A stretch of DNA of 64,000 bases from contig CAJTRK010000001.1 in assembly GCA_910578475.1 (NCBI GenBank), positions 159,871-223,870 on the forward strand, given 5' to 3'. Below are positions 1 through 8,261 of the stretch, piece after piece (positions within the stretch are counted from its first letter, which is position 1; each line of letters starts with the position of its first letter). The stretch is from an uncultured Lachnospiraceae bacterium. GTDB lineage: Bacteria > Bacillota > Clostridia > Lachnospirales > Lachnospiraceae. The translations under genes were made by a program, and so were the position numbers. Below the pieces are notes generated by a model. The model did not search any database, was not told the DNA's origin, and saw only the letters and a program-made list of their open reading frames with translations.

Positions 1-109
1 TAGCCTTACAGGCTTTTGCTACATAACGGGAATGGTCTGTCCATGCGCCCGGATTGGATATGGCCGCTTCTTTCAGCGCCTGTTCTGCGGTCTGTATGCT
101 TAATTCCAT
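1..109 (-). CDS. HD-domain protein, N-terminal fragment cut by the window edge
   Basis: The reading frame begins with an ATG at 107-109 on the minus strand, preceded by an AGGG ribosome binding site, and runs off the window. The 36 visible residues start MELSIQTAEQALKEAA and contain the W-x-D-H-S-x-Y-V-A-K-A pattern typical of the first helix of small HD-domain phosphohydrolases; the DHS histidine would be an early metal-site residue. The family is known for metal-dependent phosphomonoester or nucleotide hydrolysis. Substrate cannot be told. A TATAAT on the minus strand (184-189) may be its promoter. It could also be another HD-superfamily protein. Confidence 0.55.
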   Translation of the reverse strand, partial: MELSIQTAEQALKEAAISNPGAWTDHSRYVAKACKA

Positions 110-226
110 TTTTCCCTCACATTCCGCCGCGTAAGCGGCATTTTAATTGGCGGAAACGATAGCCGATTGACTTTACAGGTATCATTATAATGCGGTCAAT
201 GTGGAAAAAATATTGCATTTCTGCCT

Positions 227-1138
227 TTATCTATCACAATCCTGCCATTTTTTCCGATATTCTGACGGTGTACAGTGTGCGTATTCCCGGAAGACTTTTC
301 CAAAATAGCTGCTGCTCCCCAGACCGCATGTATGACCGATATCCGTAACGGATGTCTGTCCCCCTGCCAACATCCGGCAGGCCGCCTGCAGGCGGTAAGC
401 CCTTATATACTCTGCGGGTGTCGTATGCAGACAGTCATGGAAGACACGGAAACATTCCCGTTCACTCAGGTATGCTGCCGCCGCAAGTTCCGGGATGGAA
501 ATTTTCTCACGGTAATGTTCATGAATGAATATCATCATAAGCTTTATCTTATCATTGCTTTTGTCGGGTTTTCCTTTTTTCTCCTGCAAAGGGAGGGATA
601 ACTCAAAAAGCAGTAACCATATTTCCGACAGGGCTTCCCGTAGTTTTATCTCATATCCAGCCTCCTCTTCGGAAAAGCGAAATGCTTCCAGAATCAGCTT
701 CAGGATTTTATCCTCTGCCGCATTACCCGGAAAAAAGGGAAGTAATTCAATTTGCGGGGCTGTCGTTACCGGCGTGATATATTTTTGTTCAATTCTGCTT
801 CCCTGTTCTCCGGCAAGCAGAGAAACATCAAAGATATGAAGCAGCTGGATATTTTTCTCGGTCTGTGACACTGCTTTTGTCATATGGAGTACGTTGGAAT
901 TTACCATGCCGCCGCTGCCGGCGGGAAACAACAATTTTCCGCCCGGCGTATCGTATTCAAGGCTGCCGCTTTCCATGTAAAAAAGCTCCACCGTTTTATG
1001 CCAGTGCCACGGCACATAACGTCCCGTATACTTATCGAGTTCCGCTCTCGAAGCGATATAGGGGAAATCACTGGCGAAACCGGGAAGCAATTCTTCCTTG
1101 CTCCCGGTGTAAAATTCAATGCTTTGTATATTCTTCAT
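227..1138 (-). CDS. AraC-family transcriptional regulator with N-terminal cupin
   Basis: A 303-residue protein with the normal two-part AraC layout. Residues about 25-110 form a cupin-like sensor domain with W-H-W-H-K and a glycine-rich turn; about 200-300 carry two helix-turn-helix units, including IPELAAAAYLSERECFRVF and the C-terminal signature GLGSSSYFGKVFREY. Family members usually bind a sugar or other small ligand through the cupin and activate nearby metabolic genes; no such operon is in view, so the target may lie left of the window. A GGTGAG sequence precedes the ATG. Regulator class is secure; ligand unknown. Confidence 0.88.
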   Translation of the reverse strand: MKNIQSIEFYTGSKEELLPGFASDFPYIASRAELDKYTGRYVPWHWHKTVELFYMESGSLEYDTPGGKLLFPAGSGGMVNSNVLHMTKAVSQTEKNIQLLHIFDVSLLAGEQGSRIEQKYITPVTTAPQIELLPFFPGNAAEDKILKLILEAFRFSEEEAGYEIKLREALSEIWLLLFELSLPLQEKKGKPDKSNDKIKLMMIFIHEHYREKISIPELAAAAYLSERECFRVFHDCLHTTPAEYIRAYRLQAACRMLAGGQTSVTDIGHTCGLGSSSYFGKVFREYAHCTPSEYRKKWQDCDR

Positions 1139-1288
1139 ATCTGCTCACCCGCATAACTGTAATGCTGTATGGAATTGATGAATTAAATATACTGGAACAG
1201 GCCGGGAATTGTCAATCGATAAGGGGTGTTCAGTGTTTTTTATCATCAAAGAAATTGTTGTCTGATATCATTTATGGCAACAGGTATT

Positions 1289-1675
1289 ATATCGCGAAAC
1301 GTGTGTATGAGAATTTCGAAAACCTGAAACGAAATATAGTAAAGGCATCTTGCATATCATGATAGTGAGCAGTATGATGAAAATGCAGTTATGCGTTATA
1401 ATACATATGTTATAATGACAACAACTCTGTTTCATGCAGACGTCCGTAAGACGCTGGAACGGTTCATGGCCTGGAAGTTTCCTTTTATATCGCCGCAGGT
1501 TTTCCGGGATATGGACCTGATGTTGAAGGAATTGAAATGATTTGGTCTGGATATAATAAAAGAGCTGAATGAACTGGTGAGTCCCGAATTTGTGAACGAA
1601 CTTCAAAAGATGGAGTGGCGTTCTCTGGATGGCATCATACGGCATCCGTATCATTTAAGGCGGGAGGAGAAGGAA
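1289..1675 (+). pseudogene. Decayed gene remnant with frameshift and in-frame stop
   Basis: Protein-like sequence continues across stops here. One frame reads YYIAKRVYENFENLKRN up to about 1340; a second frame (1343-1540) continues with RHLAYHDSEQYDEN and VRKTLERFMAWKFPF, ends at a TGA (1538-1540), then resumes in the same frame as FGLDIIKELNELVSPEFVN into the small gene at 1676. No start with a ribosome binding site is visible. The charged, helical character suggests a formerly single coding region broken by one frameshift and one nonsense codon. I do not recognise the family. Confidence 0.4.
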
Positions 1676-1873
1676 ATGGAAACAAAAACGAAATATTTCG
1701 GATATGATGAAGACCGGATTTCGGAGATTTTCCGTAACAGCAAGGCACAGGTGGATATCAATACCAAAATTGATGGGGCATTGACATTATCTCAGCTGGT
1801 TGAGTCAAGCAGTCGGTTATTAAAAGAAAATGCAGATTTCCTGAGGGAAATCTATCATAATCTGGACGAATAA
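1676..1873 (+). CDS. Small hypothetical protein, 65 aa
   Basis: The ATG at 1676 has a strong GGGAGGAGA ribosome binding site (1662-1670), so I prefer it over the GTG at 1577, which lies inside the decayed upstream sequence. The product starts METKTKYFGYDEDRISEI and is acidic and helical, with no membrane segment and no motif I recognise. It sits in the same frame as the remnant upstream, so it is either the surviving 3' end of that gene or an independent small gene that was translationally coupled to it. It precedes two XRE regulators. Confidence 0.45.
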   Translation: METKTKYFGYDEDRISEIFRNSKAQVDINTKIDGALTLSQLVESSSRLLKENADFLREIYHNLDE

Positions 1874-1929
1874 AGCGCCCATTCACAACATATCTATGTA
1901 CCGAAACCTGTTTTATTACATTTCACGGT

Positions 1930-1961
1930 GTATCAACAAACAATAATTTGTTGTGTGATAC
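1930..1961. promoter_or_regulatory. Palindromic operator candidate before the first XRE regulator
   Basis: An extended imperfect palindrome: outer arms GTATCA (1930-1935) and TGATAC (1956-1961) enclose CAACAAA...TTTGTTG. It lies about 85 bases before the start of the first XRE gene and shares CAACA/TGTTG half-sites with palindromes before the second XRE gene, as expected for autoregulation. Binding is inferred. Confidence 0.5.
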
Positions 1962-2044
1962 CATTTGTGACAACATCGAATGAATGGGGAAAAGCCTGCG
2001 AGGGACTTTAGTGTATACCGGAGACGGCAGGCAGACGGTATGGA

Positions 2045-2392
2045 ATGAAAACGCTGAACACAATTCTGAGAGATTTAAGAGAAGACCATGATATCAAACA
2101 GGATACCATCGCAAAATTTTTGGGCGTTTCTCAGCAGACATATTCTAATTATGAAAACGGACACCGCGAAATTCCTGTTATGGTCGTAAAAGAACTTGCA
2201 AAATTCTATAAGGTCAGTACTGATTATCTGCTGCGCTCTGATACGAGCTATCTCGGAAGTCTGAATATGAATGCTTCTTATGTCGATGATATTACAATGC
2301 ACGACATTGTTTTCGATATCCAGACATTGGAAGAAGCAGAACGTAAAAATCTGGTAAAATATATTCGTTTCCTGCATCAGGACAATAAATGA
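2045..2392 (+). CDS. XRE-family transcriptional regulator
   Basis: A 115-residue DNA-binding protein. Residues 5-60 are a classic XRE/Cro-type helix-turn-helix: LREDHDIKQDTIAKFLGVSQ, then QTYSNYENGHREIP and the closing FYKVSTDYLLRSD. The C-terminal half (about 70-115) is a short acidic helical tail, YVDDITMHDIVFDIQTLEEA, that probably dimerises. It is a close paralogue of the next gene: helix-turn-helix, the STDYLL/SVDYLL turn and the end LVKYIRFLHQ versus LTEFVRFLNS correspond along the whole length. Palindromes lie on both sides. Likely a repressor of itself and its paralogue; ligand or signal unknown. Confidence 0.85.
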   Translation: MKTLNTILRDLREDHDIKQDTIAKFLGVSQQTYSNYENGHREIPVMVVKELAKFYKVSTDYLLRSDTSYLGSLNMNASYVDDITMHDIVFDIQTLEEAERKNLVKYIRFLHQDNK

Positions 2393-2421
2393 ATCCCATA
2401 ATTGTTGTAAACCATAAATAT

Positions 2422-2482
2422 CAACATGTATATGTTGTATTAACTTGTCTGCGCGCTGTTGTATGATATTGTATTTTACAAC
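2422..2482. promoter_or_regulatory. Two inverted repeats between the XRE paralogues
   Basis: CAACAT-GTAT-ATGTTG (2422-2437) is a perfect 6-bp inverted repeat, and GTTGTA (2458-2463) pairs with TACAAC (2477-2482). Their CAACA/TGTTG cores match the palindrome at 1930-1961. They lie 140-200 bases before the second XRE gene and are probable operators for one or both paralogues. Confidence 0.45.
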
Positions 2483-2513
2483 GGAAAATGTCAGATGGGC
2501 AAGAGGGAATTAC

Positions 2514-2612
2514 TGTGAAAAACAGACTGGAAAACAGATTTTTCACAAGCACATTTGTGCCAGGATGCTTTCAGGGTCGGCCCAAATATCGCGGGCTGCG
2601 GGAAAGGCATGG
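2514..2612 (+). repeat. Hairpin leader module before the second XRE gene
   Basis: Three structured blocks follow each other: TGTGAAAAA (2514-2522) pairs with TTTTTCACA (2539-2547); GCACA-TT-TGTGC (2549-2560) is a tight hairpin; then CAGGATGCTTTC, a GCCC...GGGC pair and AAAGGCATGG (2603-2612). Blocks related to these occur before the MATE gene at 54.5 kb and inside the ABC gene junction at 38.7 kb, so this looks like a dispersed module rather than a private leader. Confidence 0.5.
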
Positions 2613-2620
2613 TTAATTTT

Positions 2621-2965
2621 ATGAAACAGACACATGAACTTTTGCGGGAACTAAGGGATAAACATCATTATTGCCAGGCTTATGTCGCCAAGTATCTTGG
2701 GACAACACAGCAGAGTTATTCCAATTATGAGCTTGGTCTCCGTGAGATTCCGCTTCATCATATTGTAAAACTATCACATCTTTATCAGGTCAGTGTAGAT
2801 TATCTGCTCAGCATCGACGGCCCTTATATGGGCAGCACCAATCTTTCACAGGAATATCTGGAAGGCGTTTCACTTCATCAGGTTGTTTATGAAATCCAGA
2901 ATCTGGATGAGGAGAAAAGAAAGAGCCTGACGGAATTTGTGCGTTTTCTGAACAGTCAGAACTAA
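2621..2965 (+). CDS. XRE-family transcriptional regulator, paralogue of the preceding gene
   Basis: A 114-residue Cro/CI-type regulator: LRDKHHYCQAYVAKYLGTTQ helix-turn-helix, QQSYSNYELGLREIP recognition segment, VSVDYLLSIDGPYMGS turn, and an acidic tail ending FVRFLNSQN. I place the start at the ATG at 2621 because it aligns with the start of the upstream paralogue; the in-frame ATG at 2609 lies inside the AAAGGCATGG block, only one or two bases after its AAAGG, and would add MVNF. Tandem duplication of a repressor suggests cross-regulation. The signal is unknown and no prophage genes are adjacent. Confidence 0.83.
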   Translation: MKQTHELLRELRDKHHYCQAYVAKYLGTTQQSYSNYELGLREIPLHHIVKLSHLYQVSVDYLLSIDGPYMGSTNLSQEYLEGVSLHQVVYEIQNLDEEKRKSLTEFVRFLNSQN

Positions 2966-3111
2966 ATCTGCGTATATTCAAGCGAAATGTCCCGAACTTT
3001 TTATTTCCTGTCAACTTTTCATCATTTCATGCCAAACCGGACAAAAAGTATGGTACAATAAAACCGGAAATTTTCAAACGATTGTGATGAATTTATGAGG
3101 GGGACGACACC

Positions 3112-3693
3112 ATGGAAAAAATGACAAAAGAACAACAGCAGCAAATCAGAGCACAATACAAAGAATATGAAGAAACAGTCTATGCGGACTACCCGGAGGT
3201 GAAGAAGTTCGTAAGACTGAAAAAGAGATGGCTCGGTTTTCTGATAATATTCGGTCTTGCGCTTGCCATTCTGAACAACGTGTGCACAACGATGATGACC
3301 GGAACGGCCGGAGTATCGATACTATATACGATTGGGGCCGCCGTTGCGGGGTTTGGAGTAACGTTGATTTTTCTGCTGGCATCCATGAATCCGAACTGGA
3401 GGTTTTCGCTCTTTCTGCTTCTGGCAGGATTCGGACGGATTATGTCTTTGTATGAAACGGTTACCAAATATTATGGAATCCATACACCGGGAGAAGTTCT
3501 GAAAGTCTATGCGTTGTCATTTACACAGCTGCCCTTTCTGACAACGCTGGAAATTCTTTCGTGGGTTTACGGTCTGCTGCTTATTTTGACGGCGGCAGCG
3601 CTCGTGGTTCCAAACCGCAGCAGGATGCTGGCGGTGCAGTCGGAAGAGCTCGCGGAAAAAATAAAGAGCTGTATGATGAACAACGAAAAGTAA
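3112..3693 (+). CDS. Hypothetical membrane protein with four transmembrane segments
   Basis: A 193-residue protein preceded by a GAGGGGGA ribosome binding site. After a charged, glutamine-rich N-terminus (MEKMTKEQQQQIRAQYKEYE) there are four hydrophobic stretches at about residues 42-62, 68-92, 98-112 and 144-165, then a short basic cytoplasmic tail. No enzymatic motif is visible and I do not recognise the family. It lies 53 bases before the AAA ATPase gene on the same strand, so the two could be cotranscribed. A possible -10 TACAAT (3054-3059) is present without a convincing -35. Confidence 0.65.
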   Translation: MEKMTKEQQQQIRAQYKEYEETVYADYPEVKKFVRLKKRWLGFLIIFGLALAILNNVCTTMMTGTAGVSILYTIGAAVAGFGVTLIFLLASMNPNWRFSLFLLLAGFGRIMSLYETVTKYYGIHTPGEVLKVYALSFTQLPFLTTLEILSWVYGLLLILTAAALVVPNRSRMLAVQSEELAEKIKSCMMNNEK

Positions 3694-3746
3694 CAGAAAG
3701 TATAGATAAAGGGAAGTGAGAATGTAGAACAGGGGGACGAAATTCG

Positions 3747-4640
3747 ATGATTTATCTGTCGCATTTTGAATTTCCGGGCAGGGAAACAGAATATAATTTT
3801 ACAATGAATCAGAAACGGACGTGTTACGATACGGTATATCCTTTTCTTGTGTTATCCGAGCATCAGTTAAGGGAACTGGATTTCGAGCCGGTGACGATTT
3901 TATATGGAGGCAACGGCTCCGGTAAAACGACGGCGCTGAATGTCATTGCGGAGAAGTTAGGTCTGGAGCGGGATACGCTGTATAACCGTACAAATTTTTT
4001 TGAAGAATATACGAGGCTGTGCAGCTGTCTGGGAAAAGAAACGGAGCGCGGGAAGCGGCGCATTCCCCGGATGCCGAAGGGCAGCCGGATTATCACAAGC
4101 GATGATGTTTTTGACTTTATGTTGAATCTGCGAAGCATCAATGACGGAATCGACCGGAAAAGAGAAGAATTGTTAGATGATTATCTGGACACAAAATATT
4201 CTCAGTTTACAATGCGTTCGATAGAGGACTACGAGCAGTTGAAAAAGGTATGCTCTGTCAGGAGCAATACGCAGTCAAAATATATCCGCCGGAATCTGAT
4301 GGACAATGTCCGCGAGCATTCCAACGGCGAAAGCGCTTTTCTGTATTTTACGGACAAAATCAAAGAAAACGGTCTCTATCTGCTGGACGAGCCGGAGAAC
4401 AGCCTTTCTCCGGCGAAGCAACAGGAACTTCTGAAGTTTCTCGAAGACTCGGCGCGTTTTTTTGGCTGCCAGTTTATTATCGCCACCCATTCGCCCTTTT
4501 TATTGTCCATGCGGGGGGCGAAAATATATGATATGGACGAAGAGGTGGTGGATGTAAAACGTTGGACAGAGCTTGAAAATGTCCGGACGTATTATGATTT
4601 TTTCAAAAAATATGAGAACGAGTTTCAGCAGTTTCCGTAA
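3747..4640 (+). CDS. AAA family ATPase (AAA_21/OLD-like, RecF-type ABC ATPase)
   Basis: A 297-residue soluble ATPase. Walker A GGNGSGKTT occurs near residue 55; Walker B YLLDEPENSLS near 217, followed by the H-loop ATHSPFLLS. The region between (about 80-200) is short, so no coiled-coil SMC arm or TOPRIM nuclease domain is present. This single-domain arrangement is common for small predicted ATPases that cut or sense DNA ends only with partners, but none is adjacent. Start ATG follows a GGGGG ribosome binding site. ATP-binding fold is secure; role unknown. Confidence 0.82.
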   Translation: MIYLSHFEFPGRETEYNFTMNQKRTCYDTVYPFLVLSEHQLRELDFEPVTILYGGNGSGKTTALNVIAEKLGLERDTLYNRTNFFEEYTRLCSCLGKETERGKRRIPRMPKGSRIITSDDVFDFMLNLRSINDGIDRKREELLDDYLDTKYSQFTMRSIEDYEQLKKVCSVRSNTQSKYIRRNLMDNVREHSNGESAFLYFTDKIKENGLYLLDEPENSLSPAKQQELLKFLEDSARFFGCQFIIATHSPFLLSMRGAKIYDMDEEVVDVKRWTELENVRTYYDFFKKYENEFQQFP

Positions 4641-4839
4641 ATCGGCAAAATTTGCAGAGAAATGTATTACGATAACATGCGGATGTTCATACCGACCGGG
4701 ATTTGTGTCAGCGAATTATTTCTGACCATATATTTGACAGACATTAATGCTGATTTTTGGCAAATTTCAGAAAATAGAAGTATCATTTTATGCCTGGATA
4801 TGTTATCCTGAAAATAACAAATGAACAGGAGGATATCCG

Positions 4840-6243
4840 GTGCGAGGGAAAAAACAGAACAGCTGTTACGAGGAAGATAAAGCCCTTCTGCTTGCCTTTA
4901 TGGACAAGGCGGTTCAGGGGGATTTTTCGCAAATCGATACGGCGGCGTTTCATGATACCGCGATGGCTGAAAAGTACAACAGGGTATTGAATGCTTTTTT
5001 AAAATCCAATAATAATTTTGTGATGCGTTTGAACGATTCCATGTCGAGAATCGGCGACAGTTCCTGCGTCAAGGAAATGATAGAGCAGGTAAATTCTCAG
5101 ACCGCGGCCATCAACGATATGCGCGGTTCGAGTCAGGAACTGGAAGATTCCATTCATAATATTCAGAATGCGGTGCAGAACATTCAGGGGAATGCCCATG
5201 AAGTCATTGCAACTTCGCAGAACAGTCTTGCAGGTATGAATGAAAGCGTGCGGATTGTGGACGAATCTGCGAAGCAGGTGCTTGCCATCAACGAGCAGGT
5301 TTCCGTTTTTCGTGAAAAAGCAATCAGCATCAACAATATCATCGATATGGTGAAAAAAATCGCAAGCAAAAGCGGCATGCTCGCATTGAACGCGTCTATT
5401 GAAGCAGCCCGCGCCGGAGAGGCGGGAAGGGGATTTGCGGTGGTTGCGAACCAAATCAGAGACCTTTCTGCGAGCACAACGGCATCTGCGGAAGACGTGG
5501 TGCGGGATGTGGAAGAACTGATGCGGGGGATTACGGCGCTTTCCGAGTCTATCGAAGAGACGACAACAAGGTTGAAGAACGGAAACGAAAGCGTCCATAA
5601 GTCCATAGAAGATATCGGCGGCACGCTGGTGCAGCTGAATTTTATCAGCGATGAGATAGATAATATTTACGAAGAAATCAATACGCAGTCCGGGCTGACG
5701 CAGAATTTTGTATCGTCTATCGACAGGATTGCGGACAGTTATGATACGCTGGCCGATGAATGTGTAGGTACAGGAGAACACCTGTACCGTATTTCGCGTG
5801 ATATCGACCGGGCGAGAAGTGATATGGCAAGACATAATGCAAATATTTCGACGCTGGACTGGCTGACGGTTTTTGAAATCGACCATTTGATTTTTACCTG
5901 GCGTCTTTATAACAATCTGGCGGATTTCGAGCAGCTTAATATTACGCAGCTGAACAATCCGTCTGGCTGTAAGTTTGGAAAATGGGCGGCAGAACAGAAA
6001 GATTCCGGAATTGCGGGTTCTTCCGAGTTCCGACAGGCGGTCGGACTGCATGAAGAACTGCATAAACATGCCTGCGATTCCTGGCATGCCAAAGACAGGG
6101 GCGACCGGGAAAGCGCGCTTGCGAAGTTCGACCAGGCTTATGAAGTTTACGGCAGGTTCCGGAAAGCGATGGAAGGTCTGCGCAGGGCGGTCAGGAATAC
6201 CGTGGACAGCGAAGAAACGAACATGAAAATATATGCGATGTAG
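4840..6243 (+). CDS. Soluble methyl-accepting chemotaxis protein with C-terminal CZB domain
   Basis: A 467-residue chemoreceptor without any transmembrane segment, so it should act in the cytoplasm. The signalling hairpin centres on GMLALNASIEAARAGEAGRG (about residue 185), the tip that contacts CheA/CheW. The last 120 residues carry the chemoreceptor zinc-binding pattern: DHLIFTWRLYNN, CKFGKWAAEQ and HEELHKHACDS, giving the His-Cys-His-His ligand set. Known CZB domains sense zinc or hypochlorite. The GTG start (4840) has an AGGAGG site seven bases upstream. No other chemotaxis gene is adjacent. Confidence 0.9.
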   Translation: MRGKKQNSCYEEDKALLLAFMDKAVQGDFSQIDTAAFHDTAMAEKYNRVLNAFLKSNNNFVMRLNDSMSRIGDSSCVKEMIEQVNSQTAAINDMRGSSQELEDSIHNIQNAVQNIQGNAHEVIATSQNSLAGMNESVRIVDESAKQVLAINEQVSVFREKAISINNIIDMVKKIASKSGMLALNASIEAARAGEAGRGFAVVANQIRDLSASTTASAEDVVRDVEELMRGITALSESIEETTTRLKNGNESVHKSIEDIGGTLVQLNFISDEIDNIYEEINTQSGLTQNFVSSIDRIADSYDTLADECVGTGEHLYRISRDIDRARSDMARHNANISTLDWLTVFEIDHLIFTWRLYNNLADFEQLNITQLNNPSGCKFGKWAAEQKDSGIAGSSEFRQAVGLHEELHKHACDSWHAKDRGDRESALAKFDQAYEVYGRFRKAMEGLRRAVRNTVDSEETNMKIYAM

Positions 6244-6279
6244 GAGAGGGGCCTCAGGCGCTCTGTAAGATAATAAGAT

Positions 6280-8157
6280 ATGAATAAATTGGATGTACTG
6301 AAGAAATATTTCGGCTATGCCGAATTTCGTGAGGGGCAGGAAACTTTAATTGACGGCATTTTATCCGGGCGGGATGTGCTTGGAATCATGCCGACGGGGG
6401 CAGGAAAATCTATTTGCTATCAGGTTCCGGCTCTTCTTTTTCCGGGTATCACGCTTGTAATATCGCCGTTGATTTCTCTGATGAAAGACCAGGTACAGGC
6501 TCTGAATCAGGCGGGCGTTCATGCCGCTTATATCAACAGTTCTCTGAGTGAATCTCAGATTTCCAAAGCATTGCGGCTGGCAGCGGCAGGACAGTATAAG
6601 ATTATTTATGTGGCGCCGGAACGGTTGGAAACTTATGATTTTATGGTGTTCGCGAGACAGGCGGAAATTTCGATGCTCACGGTGGATGAAGCGCATTGTA
6701 TATCCCAGTGGGGGCAGGATTTCCGGCCAAGTTATCTGAAAATCGTACAGTTTATAAAACAGCTGGAAAAGCGTCCGGTCATCAGCGCTTTTACCGCGAC
6801 GGCCACGGAAGCGGTGAAGGAAGATATTGTCTGTGTCCTCGGCCTGCAGAACCCGGATGTGCTTGTTACAGGATTTGACCGAAAGAATCTCTATTTTGCA
6901 GTAGAGACGCCGAAGAAAAAAGACAGTTATGTCATAAATTATATCGGGGAGCATGCGTCGGAAAGCGGTATCGTATACTGCGCAACCAGAAAAAATGTGG
7001 ATGCACTGTATGAGAAGCTGTGCGCGGAAGGCATTCCGGCGGCAAGATACCATGCGGGACTTACCGGAGAAGAGCGGAAACAGAGTCAGGAAGATTTTAT
7101 TTTTGATACCCGTCCGGTCATGGTCGCCACAAACGCTTTCGGAATGGGAATTGACAAGTCCAACGTGCGCTATGTCCTGCACTATAATATGCCGCAGAGT
7201 CTGGAAAATTATTATCAGGAGGCCGGCCGCGCCGGAAGAGACGGCGGGAGGGCGGAATGTATTCTGCTGTATTCGGCACAGGATGTTATGATAAACCGTT
7301 TTCTGATGGATAACAGGGAACAGAACGGCGAGTATACAAAGGAAGAGACGGAAGCGCTCAGGGAGCGGGACGAAGAACGGCTGAAAAAGATGACCTTCTA
7401 TTGTATGACGCCGCACTGTCTGCGGGAATATATCCTGCGTTATTTTGGGGAAAAAGGAACGGTAAACTGTGAAAACTGCCGGAATTGCCTCAGAGAATTT
7501 GAACAGGTCGATGTGACGGAAACGGCGATGAGTATTTTGGCCTGCATCCGGGAAGTCAGGCAGCGGTACGGCGTGAATGTCATTGCGGGAATGCTGGCGG
7601 GAGATGACCGTGCGAAACTGCGGGAATACGGCATGTTTTCCTACCGTTCCTACGGAATTTTGAAACCGATGCGTGAAGTGGAAATCAAGCAGCTCATCAA
7701 CCGGATGCTGGTGGAAGGACTGCTTTCCGTAACAAATGATAAATATGCTATTTTGAAGATAACAGAGAGGGCGGAGGAAATGGCAGAGAACGGCGAACGT
7801 TTTATTCTGAAACAGCCGAAAGAAGAACCAAAGGCAGAGAAGAGCACGGCAGGAAAGAAGCCGGCGGCGGGAACACGGCGTTCCGATATATTAAATTCCA
7901 GAGGACTGGAACTGTTCGAGCAGCTTCGCGAGCTGCGCTCGACCATTGCGAAAGAACAAAATATGCCGCCTTATATTATCTTTGCGGATAAAACGTTAGT
8001 GGATATGTGCGTTCAGGTTCCGTTTAACAAAAAGGAAATGCTGAAAGTGACAGGAGTCGGTGAAAATAAGTTCACTCGATATGGTGAGAGATTCCTCGAA
8101 AGCATCAGAGAATATACGGGCGGAGTCCGCGAGAAGTTCTATTTTGGGGAGGAATAA
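6280..8157 (+). CDS. recQ: ATP-dependent DNA helicase RecQ
   Basis: A 625-residue superfamily 2 helicase that unwinds DNA 3' to 5' in recombinational repair. Visible in order: motif I MPTGAGKSICYQ, motif II DEAHCISQWGQDFRP, motif III SAFTATAT, motif VI QEAGRAGRDG, the RecQ zinc site with four cysteines (YCMTPHC...NCENCRNC), winged-helix region with TNDKYAILKITERA, and a C-terminal HRDC domain (about 535-610; LRELRSTIAKEQNMPPYIIF). A basic linker near 520 joins the last two. Length is normal for the family. It begins 36 bases after the CZB chemoreceptor and may be read through from it. Confidence 0.96.
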   Translation: MNKLDVLKKYFGYAEFREGQETLIDGILSGRDVLGIMPTGAGKSICYQVPALLFPGITLVISPLISLMKDQVQALNQAGVHAAYINSSLSESQISKALRLAAAGQYKIIYVAPERLETYDFMVFARQAEISMLTVDEAHCISQWGQDFRPSYLKIVQFIKQLEKRPVISAFTATATEAVKEDIVCVLGLQNPDVLVTGFDRKNLYFAVETPKKKDSYVINYIGEHASESGIVYCATRKNVDALYEKLCAEGIPAARYHAGLTGEERKQSQEDFIFDTRPVMVATNAFGMGIDKSNVRYVLHYNMPQSLENYYQEAGRAGRDGGRAECILLYSAQDVMINRFLMDNREQNGEYTKEETEALRERDEERLKKMTFYCMTPHCLREYILRYFGEKGTVNCENCRNCLREFEQVDVTETAMSILACIREVRQRYGVNVIAGMLAGDDRAKLREYGMFSYRSYGILKPMREVEIKQLINRMLVEGLLSVTNDKYAILKITERAEEMAENGERFILKQPKEEPKAEKSTAGKKPAAGTRRSDILNSRGLELFEQLRELRSTIAKEQNMPPYIIFADKTLVDMCVQVPFNKKEMLKVTGVGENKFTRYGERFLESIREYTGGVREKFYFGEE

Positions 8158-8160
8158 GCC

Positions 8161-8189
8161 TTTACTTTTGCAGGTGGGAATGATACAAT
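8161..8189 (+). promoter_or_regulatory. Sigma-A-like promoter for the PocR chemoreceptor operon
   Basis: TTTACT (8161-8166) and TACAAT (8184-8189) are separated by 17 bases, about 70 bases before the start codon of the PocR gene. It probably drives the PocR receptor, the channel and the flagellin-like gene, which follow with gaps of about 30-40 bases. Confidence 0.5.
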
Positions 8190-8261
8190 AAAACATACAT
8201 AAAATTTGTGCGATTGTCTTTAATATTGTGCAAAATTCACATGAGAAAGGACAGGGGAGTT

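Noticed and set aside
1538..1540. Selenocysteine or other recoding at the in-frame TGA
   Set aside because: No selenoprotein-like motif around it and another frameshift lies upstream, so decay is simpler.
4999..6087. 362-codon open frame on the minus strand
   Set aside because: Lies entirely inside the chemoreceptor gene, has low-complexity basic composition and no ribosome binding site; a shadow.
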